This document shows, one piece after another, positions 12,209 through 24,796 of a DNA stretch of 64,000 nt; the first letter of the stretch is position 1, and every line of letters begins with the position of its first letter. The stretch comes from Hoplostethus atlanticus (taxonomy: Eukaryota; Chordata; Actinopteri; Trachichthyiformes; Trachichthyidae). Made by a program: the position numbers and the translations under genes. The notes beneath the pieces are model-generated. The model had not been told where the DNA came from, ran no database searches, and saw only the letters and a program-made list of their open reading frames with translations. The stretch is taken from positions 624,001 to 688,000 of the forward strand of contig JAXDDX010000007.1 in the NCBI GenBank assembly GCA_034670405.1, read 5' to 3'.

Positions 12209-13235
12209 ATGACAAGGGCTGCGGATGTTGTGCTGACTGTGGTGGTCGTCGTGTCCCTGTCGTGCCGGAGCGCCCTGGGCGGCTACGGGATGAGCCTGTT
12301 CGCGGCGCAGACCTCTCCGCCGGACCCCTGCTACGACGAGCACGGCAGCCCGAGGCGCTGCATCCCGGACTTCGTCAACTCCGCGTTCGGGAAGGAGGTG
12401 CGGGTCTCCAGCACCTGCGGCAAGGCGCCCGGCCGCTACTGCGTGGTGACAGCGGCGGTGGAGAAAGGCGACGAGAGGACCAGGAACTGCCACACCTGCG
12501 ACGCCTCCGACCCCAAGAAGTACCACCCTCCGGCGTACCTGACGGACCTCAACAACCCGCACAACCTCACCTGCTGGCAGTCGGAGAACTTCATCCAGTA
12601 CCCGCAGAACGTCACCCTCACGCTGTCCCTGGGCAAGAAGTTTGAGGTCACCTATGTGAGCCTGCAGTTCTGCTCGCCCAGACCCGAATCCATGGCGATT
12701 TTTAAGTCCATGGACTACGGTAAATCTTGGGTCCCCTTTCAGTTTTACTCGACCCAGTGCAGGAAGATGTACAACAAGCCCAACAGGGCCGCCATCACGA
12801 AGCAGAACGAGCAGGAGGCCGTCTGCACGGACTCCCACACCGACATGCACCCTCTGTCCGGCGGCCTCATCGCCTTCAGCACCCTGGACGGCAGGCCGTC
12901 GGCGCACGACTTCGACAACTCGCCGGTGCTCCAGGACTGGGTGACTGCCACCGACATTAAAGTGACCTTCAGCCGGCTGCACACTTTCGGCGACGAGAAC
13001 GAGGACGACTCGGAGCTGGCCCGGGACTCGTATTTCTACGCCGTGTCGGACTTGCAGGTCGGTGGGAGATGCAAATGCAACGGGCACGCATCTCGGTGCG
13101 TGAAGGACCGGGATGGGAGTCTGGTGTGTGAGTGCAAGCACAACACCGCCGGGCCGGAGTGCGACAGGTGCAAACCTTTCCACTACGACCGACCGTGGCA
13201 AAGAGCCACAGCCAGGGAGGCCAACGAGTGTGTCG
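12209..13235 (+). CDS. ntn1: netrin-1 coding exon A: signal peptide, LN domain, LE1
   Basis: Encodes residues 1-342 plus the first base of codon 343. The start ATG lies 34 bases after a strong 3' splice site and has A at -3. The open frame further upstream runs through the intron and is spurious. Residues 1-24 form a signal peptide with a Val/Leu-rich core ([11 protein letters not shown]), probably cut near ALG/GYG. The LN domain spans about residues 40-287 and contains motifs such as [31 protein letters not shown] and [20 protein letters not shown]1 starts at Cys288 ([10 protein letters not shown]) and ends at the exon edge. N-glycosylation sequons are Asn119 (NLT) and Asn134 (NVT). Compared with human netrin-1 as I remember it, there are three extra residues at 82-84, and the first sequon is lost because residue 98 is Asp (CDAS, not CNAS). 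The donor is GTAAGT at 13236. The exon is GC- and CpG-rich against AT-richer introns. Confidence 0.97.
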
Positions 13236-14070
13236 GTAAGTCCATCCGCAAGACCCCCGTTGCGTCTGCTCCGCACTTTGAATGCCCTAACGCAAGTACA
13301 CTGTCTGATTGTGAGAATAGACCTAGTTGATGGAGGGTTAGGTCATTTTATTTGTGATGGTTGGACGGACTGATATCATTTTGAGTTGAATTGCACTTTG
13401 AGAATATTTCATAGTCTAATTCAAAAAGAGACCGCGCTCTGCTGGATATGAAATAATATGGAAATAGTAAAATTCAGACTATTGGGGGTTTCCACTGTAA
13501 AAAAAAAAATCAAAATCAAAATGACTGTTTAATATATAATGTTTTTAATTATTATTATTATTATTATTTATTGTTTTTATTATTGGTATTGAATTCGTTA
13601 TAGTTTAACGATTAATCTGCGACTCATCTTTGCCTAAATTCATCAAACCCAAAGCTGAACACCACGGGTCTCTAACCAAAACCACACCAAGGCCCGTTTT
13701 TTATGATATTATGGCGCACGTCCACGAGCATAAAACTGTGTTTAAGTCACATGCATCATGAATTTGCAGTTTGAAAGCCGTAAGTCCATGTAGGCCGTTG
13801 CAGGCCATAGCTCAAATAGAGGCTCTCCAACCACCTCAAAAGCGACCACTGCGCCTAATCATCCACAGGAATATTTCTCAAGGCTCAGCTCTACCGCTGC
13901 AATAAAGCGATGCTTTTTAATTTATTTGAAGAGTTCTGCAACAAGCCCGCCGCAGCCGTAATTGAACGCAGATTTTCATTTTCACATAATTATTTTCCAC
14001 ATCAAAGTCAATTGACCTACTGGTGACAAGATGTATGAAAAAAAGTCAGGTGTTACAGTTGGTTATAACC

Positions 14071-14135
14071 TAATAATAATAGTAATAATAACATGAATAA
14101 TAGTAATAATAATAATAATAATAATGTTATTATTA
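14071..14135. repeat. AAT-rich microsatellite
   Basis: Imperfect (AAT)n with a GT interruption, ending in the inverted motif TTATTATT. Confidence 0.85.
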
Positions 14136-15634
14136 AATAACGTCCCCGGCTATAACATGTAAGGTATTAATGCAATTTGGCTGCAGTGGTATTATATTCA
14201 TTTTATTTTTTTTTAAATTGTGGAAATAATAACAACAATGCTTATTACTTTAATTTGGATATCTTGATAATTATTATAAAGAATTTATCCATTAAGCATA
14301 TTCTTTATTAAGCCACTGGACATCATAAAACTAGAAAGACTCCAAAACAACCTAAGTTAAAATCTATTTCTATATAACATCCTAAACAGAAATCAAGTTT
14401 TACAGAAAAAAGGAAGCTGCTCTCTGATACATGTGGACTCTCATGGTGTGCTGCTTGTTCTCCCTCTGATCGCTGTGTGTCTGTGCTGATCGATAGCAGA
14501 GATTATAGATTACACATAATAATCCAGGTTCGCTAGCCAAGCACGTCCCCTTGAAAGCAGCACGTGCTGTAAAGCTAAAATGACATATATGAGATCTGGA
14601 AGCCTGAACACTACTAAACTATGTTGCTGTCTCTGAACCAGGATGTACTCTACAGGATTCTGGGTGGAGTGGGTTGAAAATGGTGGGAGAGTTTCTCACA
14701 CACTTTCCAAAAAAACATCCCAGTGTTTAAAAAAAAGTGTCGATGCTGCTTGATGATTTTACGATATTGTGTGCTAGAATATGTCTCCGCCGTCCACCCT
14801 TTGGCTTAAAGAGGCTGTGGTTATACAGCCATTAACTTTGACCCATGTTGCTCAGCTTGTTTTTGTGTGGGTTTTTTTAATTTTTTTATTTGGGCATAAA
14901 AGCTTGAAACGGTTTCTCAGAATCCCAGGGATCACAGAATAACAGAGAATTGAAGTAATTCAATTACTTCTACGCTGATGGTGGTGCTGCTGCTGATGAT
15001 GATGAGGAGGTGTAGAGGGAGGATGAAGAGGAGGAGGAATAGCAGGAGAAGGAGAAAGATGTTGATGGTGGAGTAAAATTGATTGAGAGTAAAATCTCCC
15101 ATACAGTCACAGAAAGACACAGTCGACTTGCAGCACCGCAGACCAATTGAACCCTTGTATTTTCCATTCCGCCTGCAGGGAAAGAGGCTCTACATTGTTT
15201 GACAGTCACCCGTGGCACATGTCAGCTATTTTGACACATGGCAGCTGTTTAAAAGGTTTTTGTTTGCTGGTTTTGTCTAGTTCTAAAGCTCCGAGTTATT
15301 CTCCGCTGGCAGATGTGAATGTGTTGTTAGATCAACAGGGTCGAGCCTTGTGGAAACATCTATGCGCTGTGTGACTGTAGCAACTACCTAAGAATGCACT
15401 CTGGCGAAGGTCACGGTGTCTTGTATGAAAAAAGCGAAGTAACGAAGCCATGGCAGAGGCTGGTGCTTTTTGCTCTCTTCAAATATTATCTCAATATGTC
15501 AGTTGCACACCCAGTCTCCACGGGTTCACAAACACACCATATTTTGGATCTCACTAGAACCCTAATTGTGTGATGTTTTCCTTCAGATGAATCCATAAGC
15601 TTCATAAAGCAGTCCGCCCTCCTACTATGTCTTT

Positions 15635-15672
15635 TCATTTAAGGCATTTAGCTGATGCTCTTACAATGAGTG
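15635..15672 (-). mobile_element. possible SINE/LINE tail remnant
   Basis: GGCATTTAGCTGATGCTCTTA followed by CAATGAGTGC is the antisense form of the conserved tail shared by V-SINE-type fish elements, with about 12 bases missing inside. No body is visible, so it is a weak call. Confidence 0.4.
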
Positions 15673-16177
15673 CAGCAGTGGAATGAACTCAAATTCCCAC
15701 ATGCATTACGAGCAATCGATAGTAAAGATTGCAAAGGGCAAAGCCGCAGCACCCAGACAGTAGTTGTAACAAGTTGTCTCCCTCAGGAGGTACGCGATAA
15801 AGAAGTGCCAGGTAAAGATAAAAGAGCCACCGTCAAATGTTGAATACATCTTTTCTCCTCCGCTCATCCAGTTCAATAAACTAACCGCTACAGTGCTGCT
15901 TCAGTCTCCCGTCTACAATAATGCATGTATGCTGCTGGAAAAGCGAGAAAGCATCCAAACCTGGCGTAGAAACAACTCGTTTCCCCTCAGCCAATATCCT
16001 TGACACTTTATTTTTACCGGACCAGCATGCGTATAATATGTCTCACACTGGAGCCACAAAGGCCCGTCACTCACTGCATCCATCATGTTGTCAGCAAGGC
16101 AGGCCCTTTAGTAACACATTCCTTAGGGCTGTTTTTCGGGACACAGCCACCCGCACCATCACACACGGGCCATGGGA

Positions 16178-16180
<3 letters not shown>

Positions 16181-16228
<48 letters not shown>
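16181..16228. repeat. (TG)24 microsatellite
   Basis: Uninterrupted TG dinucleotide run. Confidence 0.98.
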
Positions 16229-16230
<2 letters not shown>

Positions 16231-17582
16231 TGCTTGCTAAAGCAAACAGTACGTCTCAAAGAGGAGAAGAAAGCACCCTACCTCCCGCCCCTGTGAGGGC
16301 AAGAGGAGAGGAGGAATAGCCGATGGGGGCGCTGGCATGGGGCGAAACGTCGCCAGCGCTGCGACAGAGAAATCACACCGAGATCCGAGAAGTTGACAAA
16401 GTGACAACGCTGGGAAGGTCACCGGACTCACCGAAAGGATCAGACGGTGTTTACGGTGGCCCTGTTTTGAGGTCGGAACTGATATTGAACGCACGGATCG
16501 ATCTCACCAAAAAAACAAAAAAACAAAAACCAAAAACCCACAAAGCACATTTGAACACACAGGTCGCCGTCTCTCCTCTTGAAGTGCACTTTGCTGATTA
16601 CTTCCACCAGCATCTCAAAGGATGTTTGCACGCTCCTGAGTGTGCATCTCAATCCATTTGGGATATTGATTCCCCCCCGCCGGCCCCCGTGCACGGGGGA
16701 AAAGCTTCTAATGCGATGAGTTCGGTAGCCGGCCAGCACAGGGAACCTGTTTCAATGTCATTTCAGAAGTGTTAAAACGGAGTTCACGGCGATGATTGGA
16801 AAGGCCGTCTGTGTAGGCTTACAGCTGGAGGGTTGGGGATGTACTCAACTCAACGTGAAACCTTAGCAAGTGGAGGTGACATCACTCCAGCTAATCGTGA
16901 CGCGAAGAGGCTGCAGAGGGTCCCTCGGCAGGGAAGTTCTTTCAGTGTAAATTAAACGCAACGGCTGTGTCTGTTGTTTTTTTGTTTTTTTTCCTTAGCA
17001 AATATCACCCAGTTCCAGGTTCTTGCAGATTGCTGGACGTGTTGAGTAAAAAAAAAAAAAAAAAAAAGTGTCTTGAGTAATTCAGGCAGATTGGAAAGAC
17101 AGCTTGAAGGCATGCAGAATGAAGAGACCCAGAGAGGAGTAGGGACAGAGGGAGGGGTCGGGAAGGTGGAGGGGGACGACAATAGCGAAAATGAAAGAGA
17201 CGGACGTAAGGGAGAGAGAGAGGGGGGGAGTATGATGAGGAAAATGTGTTGAGGGAGAGGAACAGGGAAATTAAGGAGCAGCAGAGTGACATTTCCATGG
17301 CCGGCGGCGGTGTTTTGACGACAGTAGGCTCTGACAATCGTCTTTTTTTTTTTTTTCCAGGCTCTCCCTTATTGGGGGGCGAGCGGGTAAACGGGAATGT
17401 AAAGGCTGGCGGGATGAGGAGGGACGTTTTCCTTCCTTTATTCCACTAACACGACTTCAGAGCTCTGCTGGCACAGCGATAGCATATCAGTGACTTGGCA
17501 GAGATTCTCCTGCCTGCTGCCCGTAGCCTCTTCCAAACCTCCTGCCTGAGGATTTCCTTGTTAGCTGCTGCCCCTTTGTACC

Positions 17583-17583
<1 letters not shown>

Positions 17584-17625
<42 letters not shown>

Positions 17626-17645
17626 TTTTCTGTCTGTCTGTCTCC
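17584..17645. repeat. TC/CTGT pyrimidine tract
   Basis: (TC)n with TTT interruptions, flanked on both sides by CTGTCTGTCT. Confidence 0.9.
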
Positions 17646-18649
17646 AAAAACCACAGTATCATCTGGATAATTTGAACAGACCTGCCGCTTGTCTCGCCTC
17701 GTTACATCAAAGTCTACACTTGGATGGCTGCAGAAAGCGTACGGCGCGCTAGAATGTTCCCAGGTGCGGTCCGGAGGCATCTGACTGACAGGAGCAAACC
17801 ATGCGGTGGAGGAGACTTGACACGGTTGATTTGATACCCATTAAAATAATTGGGTTTAAAAGCCCCCGACCACTTACATAGAAGAAAAATCATTTTTTGA
17901 GTTTTTTTTTTTTTTTTTTGGTTGCTGTCTTTGTGATCGTATATCTGGTTGGTTTTCCGACCGGAGAAAGATAACAAGGAACTTGCTCTCTCCCAGCCAG
18001 AGGTAATTGAAAGTTTCCACCTCAAAAAGTTTCTATGGAGTGTCTTGACTGGATGTGAGAACGAATTTAAAGGAAAAAAATCCACCCTAATACGCTTTAA
18101 CACTGTTTAAAAACAGCTATTGGCGATGAACCTTGCATGTCTGGGTCCATTTTGTTGTTTGGTGGTGGATTTTTCTCATTCCCTTGGATAACTGGACGAT
18201 TTTCTGTCCAATTTCCTGTGCAGCTACAATTCAGTTTCTCCAGAGAGCAGCCTCAATAGACCATAATGCAATGCAGCCATAAGATACGCTGCGTTTGGAG
18301 AACACGCTAGAACACGCTAGACAAATCTTAACCGATCATGAAAAGGCATCGCATCGCATTCGTTGAAATACTCACCCTAGATGACACAGTTAGGGCCGGG
18401 GGTCACACACTAAATGATATGACTCAGATTGCTGTGCAGATTCTTGACACATTAGGACCTCTAGTCTCGCGGGAACTTGCACAAGCCAACGTGAAGTTGG
18501 GAATTTAGTCAAAACAACAACGGAAGCGGACAGGACAGTGAGTCTTAAATACCCACACACTACAGGGAATCTGTCTGAAATTGGCCAGACTCTCCTCTAG
18601 TGTATTTCCACTTTAAGGGGTGGCCCCCTACCTTAGGGGGTAGTTGAAA

Positions 18650-18670
18650 GGCATTCTGGGAAATGTAGGA
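18650..18670 (-). promoter_or_regulatory. ZNF143/SBS-like motif
   Basis: On the reverse strand this reads CCTACATTTCCCAGAATGCC, one or two mismatches from the ZNF143 consensus ACTACAATTCCCAGAATGC. A 17-bp palindrome (CCCCCTA, CCT, TAGGGGG) lies about 15 bases upstream. The motif also occurs inside repeats, so function is uncertain. Confidence 0.35.
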
Positions 18671-19072
18671 AATCACTAACTGCAGAATGAATCAACTCTG
18701 CAAAAGGGAGAGCTGAATCCACTCAAATATTTTCCTATCTTCATCAGTCATCACATTTATCTTTGTACATGAGAATGACACATCTAAAATGCATCAAGTC
18801 AATTGGACAATAGAGCCTCGTGTTCCCCCGGGGGGTACCTGCCTGACACAGACATGACTGAGCGTCTGGTTAATGTTTGAGCAGCTTACCAAACACCTTT
18901 TTATAAACCGGTATCTTCAAAGGTGCCGGCTGCCTCGCTGGCAGGATGCATTGTCGGTCCCGGTCACGGCAAACAAAGGGGGAAAGAGGAGGGAAGAGGC
19001 TGACGGAGTATAGCTTTGCACTTTGCACCGCCTTACAGGGCTATTCCCGCGGGCTGACGTGTGTGCATACGC

Positions 19073-19076
<4 letters not shown>

Positions 19077-19112
<36 letters not shown>
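19077..19112. repeat. (AC)n microsatellite
   Basis: Uninterrupted AC run of about 18 units. Confidence 0.97.
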
Positions 19113-19116
<4 letters not shown>

Positions 19117-19442
19117 CACATACACTGTTTTCTCCAGGCCTTTAGCCGGTAGTTCAAACAGGGGGGAATGGCCTCTCTCTCTCTCAGAGCAAGAATCTCT
19201 TCCCCTGAGCTCTTATCAGTGTTTATGGCTCGTTTTGTAAACTGCCGCAAAAATAAGCCAGTCACAGTCCAGACGATTGGCTCGCGCTTCTATTTTAGAA
19301 TCGGGAGTTCTGCCCTATCCATCAAGCACACTAAAAACATGGCCACCGAGCCGGCACGTACTGTAAGCAAGGCTGATGGCTTACAGTATATCAAGCCCAT
19401 GTAATATCAACCGAGAGTGAAAAGCCAAAGCCAAAAAAGATA

Positions 19443-19443
<1 letters not shown>

Positions 19444-19478
<35 letters not shown>
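19444..19478. repeat. (AC)n microsatellite
   Basis: Uninterrupted AC run of about 17 units. Confidence 0.97.
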
Positions 19479-19480
<2 letters not shown>

Positions 19481-19656
19481 GAGAAGCTACTGATTATGAC
19501 AGACCTTGCAGATCCAACCTGGAGCCTGCCAGCCTGGGCCATCTCAGCGTCGGTTAGCCGGCTGCCAACCCGGGCAGGAAAATGTGCTGAAATATGAGGT
19601 TTCTCACTTTGACCAAATGCTGCTGCTGTGGTGCCCAAGAATACTGTGTTATTGCT

Positions 19657-19662
<6 letters not shown>

Positions 19663-19709
<47 letters not shown>

Positions 19710-19810
19710 TAGGAATCTATACCTCCCCATGGTTCTGTAAAAGTTAGAGTAGTGCACGTTGGGTAGGTGGACAGACAGGGGAAGCATTCACAGCTGTTCA
19801 ATGCTGTCAC

Positions 19811-19854
<44 letters not shown>
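19663..19854. repeat. two TG microsatellites
   Basis: (TG)23 at 19663-19708 and (TG)21 at 19813-19854, about 100 bases apart, the second followed by a G-rich stretch. Confidence 0.97.
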
Positions 19855-19855
<1 letters not shown>

Positions 19856-21163
19856 TGGTGGGGGGGTTGACTGTATGGACTGTACATACACAGTAAAAAT
19901 ACCTGCCCGGCTATGTCTGTTGATCGCCCCCCCCCCAAGGACAGGGGACCCCTGGGTAATCGTCCCTATGTACGAGACAGACCGACCCCTCTGTGCCTCA
20001 GCTCTATCTGACTACATCACAGAACCTCTCACAGCTGGTTCACACTAAAATTCAGAGTTGTGCTTATTAACCTCGTAAGTGTCCGAGAATAGACAACTGG
20101 CGAAATTTCTATTTCCAGGCCTTTGTTCTTTCCTTCCTTCGGACCCGAAAATAGTCTGCGGGCCTGGGTCCCAGAATGAGACATTACATTCCTTCTGGTT
20201 TCCTACGGTGAACAGGCTGAACTTTTCGCCGTAGGAGAATATACAATTTGTACACTTAAAGTAAAACGGTAATAACAATAATCGAGTAAAAACCCTTAAA
20301 AATCAAAGCGATAGGGTTTTTATAAAACACATATTTCGGGTCTTTCTGTGACCAGAGGCAATTCTGGTCCAAATCCCAGGAGTGAGATCATGTGTAAGTG
20401 CAAGTCATTTATGCTCAATTGCAAGCAATTGATGTGATAAATACTGGAGATGCTGTTTAGTATCTCGAAGCGCGGCAGATCTTGAAGCTATTAATGTCAG
20501 CGCTTGGCGGGGAGTCCTCCTGAGCTGGAATTTTTGGAGCCGGTCGATGCTTGTCATGAAACGTGTTCAAGAAGCAATTCAGTTTGGATGGAATTCCAGT
20601 TCCTGCGCCGATAATAGATTTTGACAGGCCTTTGAAGAGTGGAAACACGTTTCTATCGGGGGGGAGGGAGAAAAGATGCGACACACTGGCTGGTAACACA
20701 CACACACACAGATATAATTACAAAGTGTGTGTGGGGTGTTTTTGACGGAATGAGAGAGAGAAATCCGAGACCGCCATTGGCGCCTGACACCATTCATAAA
20801 AAATAAAATAAAACCCCCCAAATAGACGCGTGACTCCGTATTACCAGCATGTGTTGCTCCGCGCTGCACACGATTCTACTCTCCAGTGGAAGCAGATAAT
20901 TTCATTACGGCCTCTCACGGAGCAAGGGGGGTCACCCGGCTCGGGGGTGATGGAATGCGTTCTTGCCGACAGAAAGGACAAAAATGCTTTCTGAAATTTA
21001 ACTGTGTGCGTTTTTGTTTTTTTTTCTGTGTGTGTTGAATTTAGGGTCCTTTGGGCAAAGTGAACATTTCTGCGGCTGCGGTTTTGTTTCATTGCTTTGG
21101 CTAAAACACATAATGCAACACAGATCCCCGCTCGCAGTGTGTGTCCGCAGTTTAAGCCAGCCT

Positions 21164-21165
21164 GC

Positions 21166-21201
<36 letters not shown>
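21164..21201. repeat. (TG)n microsatellite
   Basis: TG run starting with GCG interruptions. Confidence 0.95.
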
Positions 21202-21203
<2 letters not shown>

Positions 21204-21931
21204 CAGAGATAGGACCTCAACCTTATTTTTGAGAAACGCTTTGGTAGGAAGCCATGTTGCCTCTGAAGGGAAGGCGTATTGCGTTACTCTCTTGGCGTCC
21301 GGCCTGCACTCACTTCCTCTCATCACCCTCCGGCGCTGTTGATCGCGATGTCCAGCGCGGTCAGAAAACTCGTCACCAGTATCTTCATCTTCAAGATTGT
21401 CACCCCCCGAGTGCCTGTGGGTACATGACAGATGTTCTTGTATTATGCTCTTCTCATTGCTCGTGTGTGTGTGTGTGTGGATTCAAAATGTTTCCATTCC
21501 AATCGGAGGCACACTCTTCCAGCAGCTGGGGATAATTGGTCCGGCTGATGATCCAAGCGGGTCTCAGTGTGAGCGGTCCTCCAGTCCCAGAACCAGCACA
21601 CAGTGTGTTTTCAGGCCTGCCATGTAGATTCTATATCCTCAAGGGGGCAAAACTGGGGGTGCCGCACACGATTTGATACACGTGATATTTGTTTGCGGTG
21701 ATGACTTCTGTTTCTTTACTTTAACTGGAAATGTTCCCGGCAGCAGGTGAGAGCCGAGCGCGCTAGCATGCTATCACCTTGCTCGACACGTTGGGCGCTA
21801 AACACTGCAAATTGACCAAAACAGAGCCGAGCCATGACTAGGGTTTCTCCCACACGGCTGCCGAGTGCTGCTAGTCTGCAGGATAAAAGAAGTGCCTCTA
21901 AGACATACACATTCAGGCACTTACAAGTAAT

Positions 21932-21964
<33 letters not shown>

Positions 21965-22001
21965 ACACGCGTGCACATACACACACACACACATACACAC
22001 A
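21932..22001. repeat. compound AC microsatellite
   Basis: AC runs interrupted by ATAC, ACGCGTGC and ATAC. An impure CA run follows near 22103-22122. Confidence 0.95.
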
Positions 22002-22258
22002 GTCTTTTGTTTTGTACCAAATCTCTCTCTTTTTCTTTCTTAATCATCATTGTTAGAATCTCTTCTAACAATTTTTAACACACATATGTACTCGCAAGTG
22101 ATCACACACACACACGCACACTCAATACATTAATAACCACAGGTCGTTTGACGTGCTTAATTCCCCCAGCGGCAGACAGACAGAGGATGTTGAGCTGTTC
22201 AGCTCAGTCTCTGTTGATACCTGTCTCTGTTGTCTGCCAGTTACCTGTTTATATATTT

Positions 22259-22260
<2 letters not shown>

Positions 22261-22307
<47 letters not shown>

Positions 22308-22461
22308 ATATGCCTTTTTATGAGTGTTTCCACGTGTCTCTCTTGTCTGTCAGTAGGTCTTGTACGGGTCTTGTACACACAGGACATGTATGTTCGTATC
22401 TCCTGTGACTGTGAGAATAGCAACTGTGTGTGTGTGTGTGTTTATGTGTGTGTGTGTGTGT
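22261..22461. repeat. TG microsatellites
   Basis: (TG)22 at 22261-22305 and a second, interrupted TG run at 22425-22461. Confidence 0.95.
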
Positions 22462-22687
22462 CAGAGAGAGATTGTGCAAGTGTGTGTGAGTGCGTCTCTT
22501 AATCTGTGTTGTCTGCCAGTGGGTGTTTACGCTACAGTAACTCTGTCCAGGACATGTGCAGCTATTCAGCGCCCGGGGGAGACGTCTGTTAATGAATTAA
22601 TTGGTGACTTGATGCCGTAGTGAAAGCTCGTCTTAGCCGAGGGAGGATCTCAGCGCTGTGGGTTTGGCAAGAACCGCGGGGATGAAT

Positions 22688-22689
<2 letters not shown>

Positions 22690-22747
<58 letters not shown>
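22690..22747. repeat. compound (TG)n(AG)n microsatellite
   Basis: A TG run switches directly into an AG run at about 22726. Confidence 0.97.
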
Positions 22748-22749
<2 letters not shown>

Positions 22750-23607
22750 GAGAGATTAAGAGGGAGAGGGAGAGGTGTTTGTGTGTAATGGAAAGGTTTG
22801 GTTAGAGCGGGCACTCGATGATTAGGGGTAATTAAAACCCACGCCAGACAACAGCAGCATGTGTTCACACATTAGACACTAGACGCTCCAGCGTCTTCAC
22901 TCATCGGCGGCCCCGTGAATCACACGCCCCGTCCTGTCTCTGTAGCGGCGGAGCTGCGTTCACGCTGCGCTAACCCCCGGCACGCAGAGGTGGGATAATC
23001 CGTCGGGCCGCGCAATCCGTCCAAAGACAATGACTGTACCGTTTGCTGTTGGTTCCTGTGATGGATTTTTTTTTGGGGCCAGAACAGCTGGACTCACTTT
23101 ATTGGTGTAAGGGATAACATGCAGGGCTGGGCTCGCTGTACCTGTAAGATGCAGCCTTGCTAAAATGACTACACGTTGCTATACTTTACTGCACGCAGCT
23201 GCTAACTTTCTGCTGCGCTACACCGCTCCAACCCCACGAGGAAATGTTTGCAAAATTCAAATAACAATCAAGCAAAAGCAATCTTGCAGCCAGTCGCAGT
23301 TTTTTTTTTGTTCCGATAAGAAAGAGGCTGCAGTGACAGATGAGGGGACTCGGGCAATCGCTACCGCTGCAACTGTTTCGTGTTTTCAATCCCCCGGCCT
23401 CTGCAACAAGCCGGCGTCATCCATTTAGCACAGCAGACTCATTCATGTGAAGTCATCAGGCCCTCCGCTCTGTGTGGCAACAGACTCTTAACAGGGCCGG
23501 TCCTGATTCATTACCATCATAGACCGGCCTGAGCGCTCTCGCTTGTTAAAGTGTCAGTAGATTGTTAACAGGGGTCATAAAGGGACCAGTAAACAGAGTA
23601 GGAAAAC

Positions 23608-23609
<2 letters not shown>

Positions 23610-23645
<36 letters not shown>
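23610..23645. repeat. (TG)n microsatellite
   Basis: Uninterrupted run of about 17 units. Confidence 0.97.
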
Positions 23646-23646
<1 letters not shown>

Positions 23647-24423
23647 CCAGAGCCAGCAGTGCTGTAGAGGATCAGGGCTGATGACCTCAGCACCTCTGTG
23701 TGGCAGCAGGTTACTGCGCAGGTTACCGAGAGTGAAGGCGAGTGTTTGGAGCCAAGGCAAATATATAATGTGGCCTGGAGTTAATGAGAGAGAGAAGAAG
23801 AAGAAGAAAGCAGAAAGAAAGAAAGAAAGAAAGTGACCCCGACATGCCAGATGCTGTGCTGTTCAGGGCTTCCCCCGGTGATTGGTCGACGCCGTACTCA
23901 CGTGACGAAACCCGACACCCTAATTCGGTCGGCCTGTGCATGTTTTTGTTGTCAGGTGCACGTAACAGCTATCCAAGACTTGGCGGTGACCCCCTTACAA
24001 CTCCCATCCAAAATCTCTGTAGCTGATAGGGCATCGACAACAAAGGAGAGAGAGAGATGTTTGCATTTGCAGCAGCTCGATGCCTGATTCAAGGTGAGAC
24101 CCCTGGCAAAAACTCTCCTGGCAGCGGTCCCGCCGCCTGCCGACAGGACCACCTAGTACGAGAGTGAGCGCATTGGGCCCGAAGCAGGGGTCCTTAACAC
24201 TCGGAGTTATAGATGATTAATGGCCGTATGGAGTTACACGCCCCCCGTAGCACCCTGTTGTGTAGGACAGAGCGCCCCCCGCTGTTCCCGTTGCACATTG
24301 CTGTCGTCATGTGAGAGAGAGCGGGAACCAGCTGGAACCTGCCTCTGGTGTTGTACCGGTTAAATAAGCTGCAGAGACAAAGACTGCAGACACACCGCAC
24401 CAAATGATGAGTCGATGGATACA

Positions 24424-24445
24424 TCTCTCTCTCTCTCTCTCTCTT

Positions 24446-24500
<55 letters not shown>
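24424..24500. repeat. compound (TC)n(AC)n microsatellite
   Basis: (TC)n at 24424-24446 and (AC)26 at 24449-24500, separated by only a few bases. Confidence 0.97.
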
Positions 24501-24501
<1 letters not shown>

Positions 24502-24613
24502 GAGTAACAAAGAAAGCACCTGTGACAGATCAAGCAGAGTCAAACAATTTCAGTTTGCGTCAAACATGCTCACACACTGCCAGAAGTAAAACCTTCCCTG
24601 GAGTTCTTTGAGT

Positions 24614-24764
24614 TTGTGTGTGTGTGTGTGTGTGTGTGTTGGATGACTAGCCAAGGGTGATTTATCACCAATGTCTTTGTCTTTCCCATATAAGTCATGG
24701 ACCAGGCTGTGGGTGGCAGCCAGCAGGTCACCAGAGGTTTGTAGCGCTGGGTCGCTATGGAAGT

Positions 24765-24796
<32 letters not shown>
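24614..24796. repeat. two TG microsatellites
   Basis: TG runs at 24614-24639 and 24769-24796, about 130 bases apart. Confidence 0.95.

Larger units (their letters stand above)
13236..18900 (+). other. ntn1 large intron, first part
   Basis: Opens with donor GTAAGT. Holds (TTA)n at 13549-13569, an AAT-rich run at 14071-14135, a weak SINE-tail match at 15635-15672, (TG)24 at 16181-16228, poly-A at 17048-17067, poly-T at 17343-17356 and a TC tract at 17584-17645. A ZNF143-type motif is at 18650-18670. No exon or RNA gene was recognised. Confidence 0.7.

Noticed and set aside
12107..13276. 389-residue open frame antisense to ntn1 exon A
   Set aside because: It lies opposite a GC-rich coding exon, where the lack of A/T at third positions removes stops on the other strand. 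The peptide is Val/Arg/Gly-rich with no recognisable family.
16322..16370. CTCF-like GGGGGCGCTGGC with an inverted GCGCTGGC/GCCAGCGC pair
   Set aside because: Too many departures from the CTCF core, and 8-bp arms with a 15-bp loop are unremarkable.
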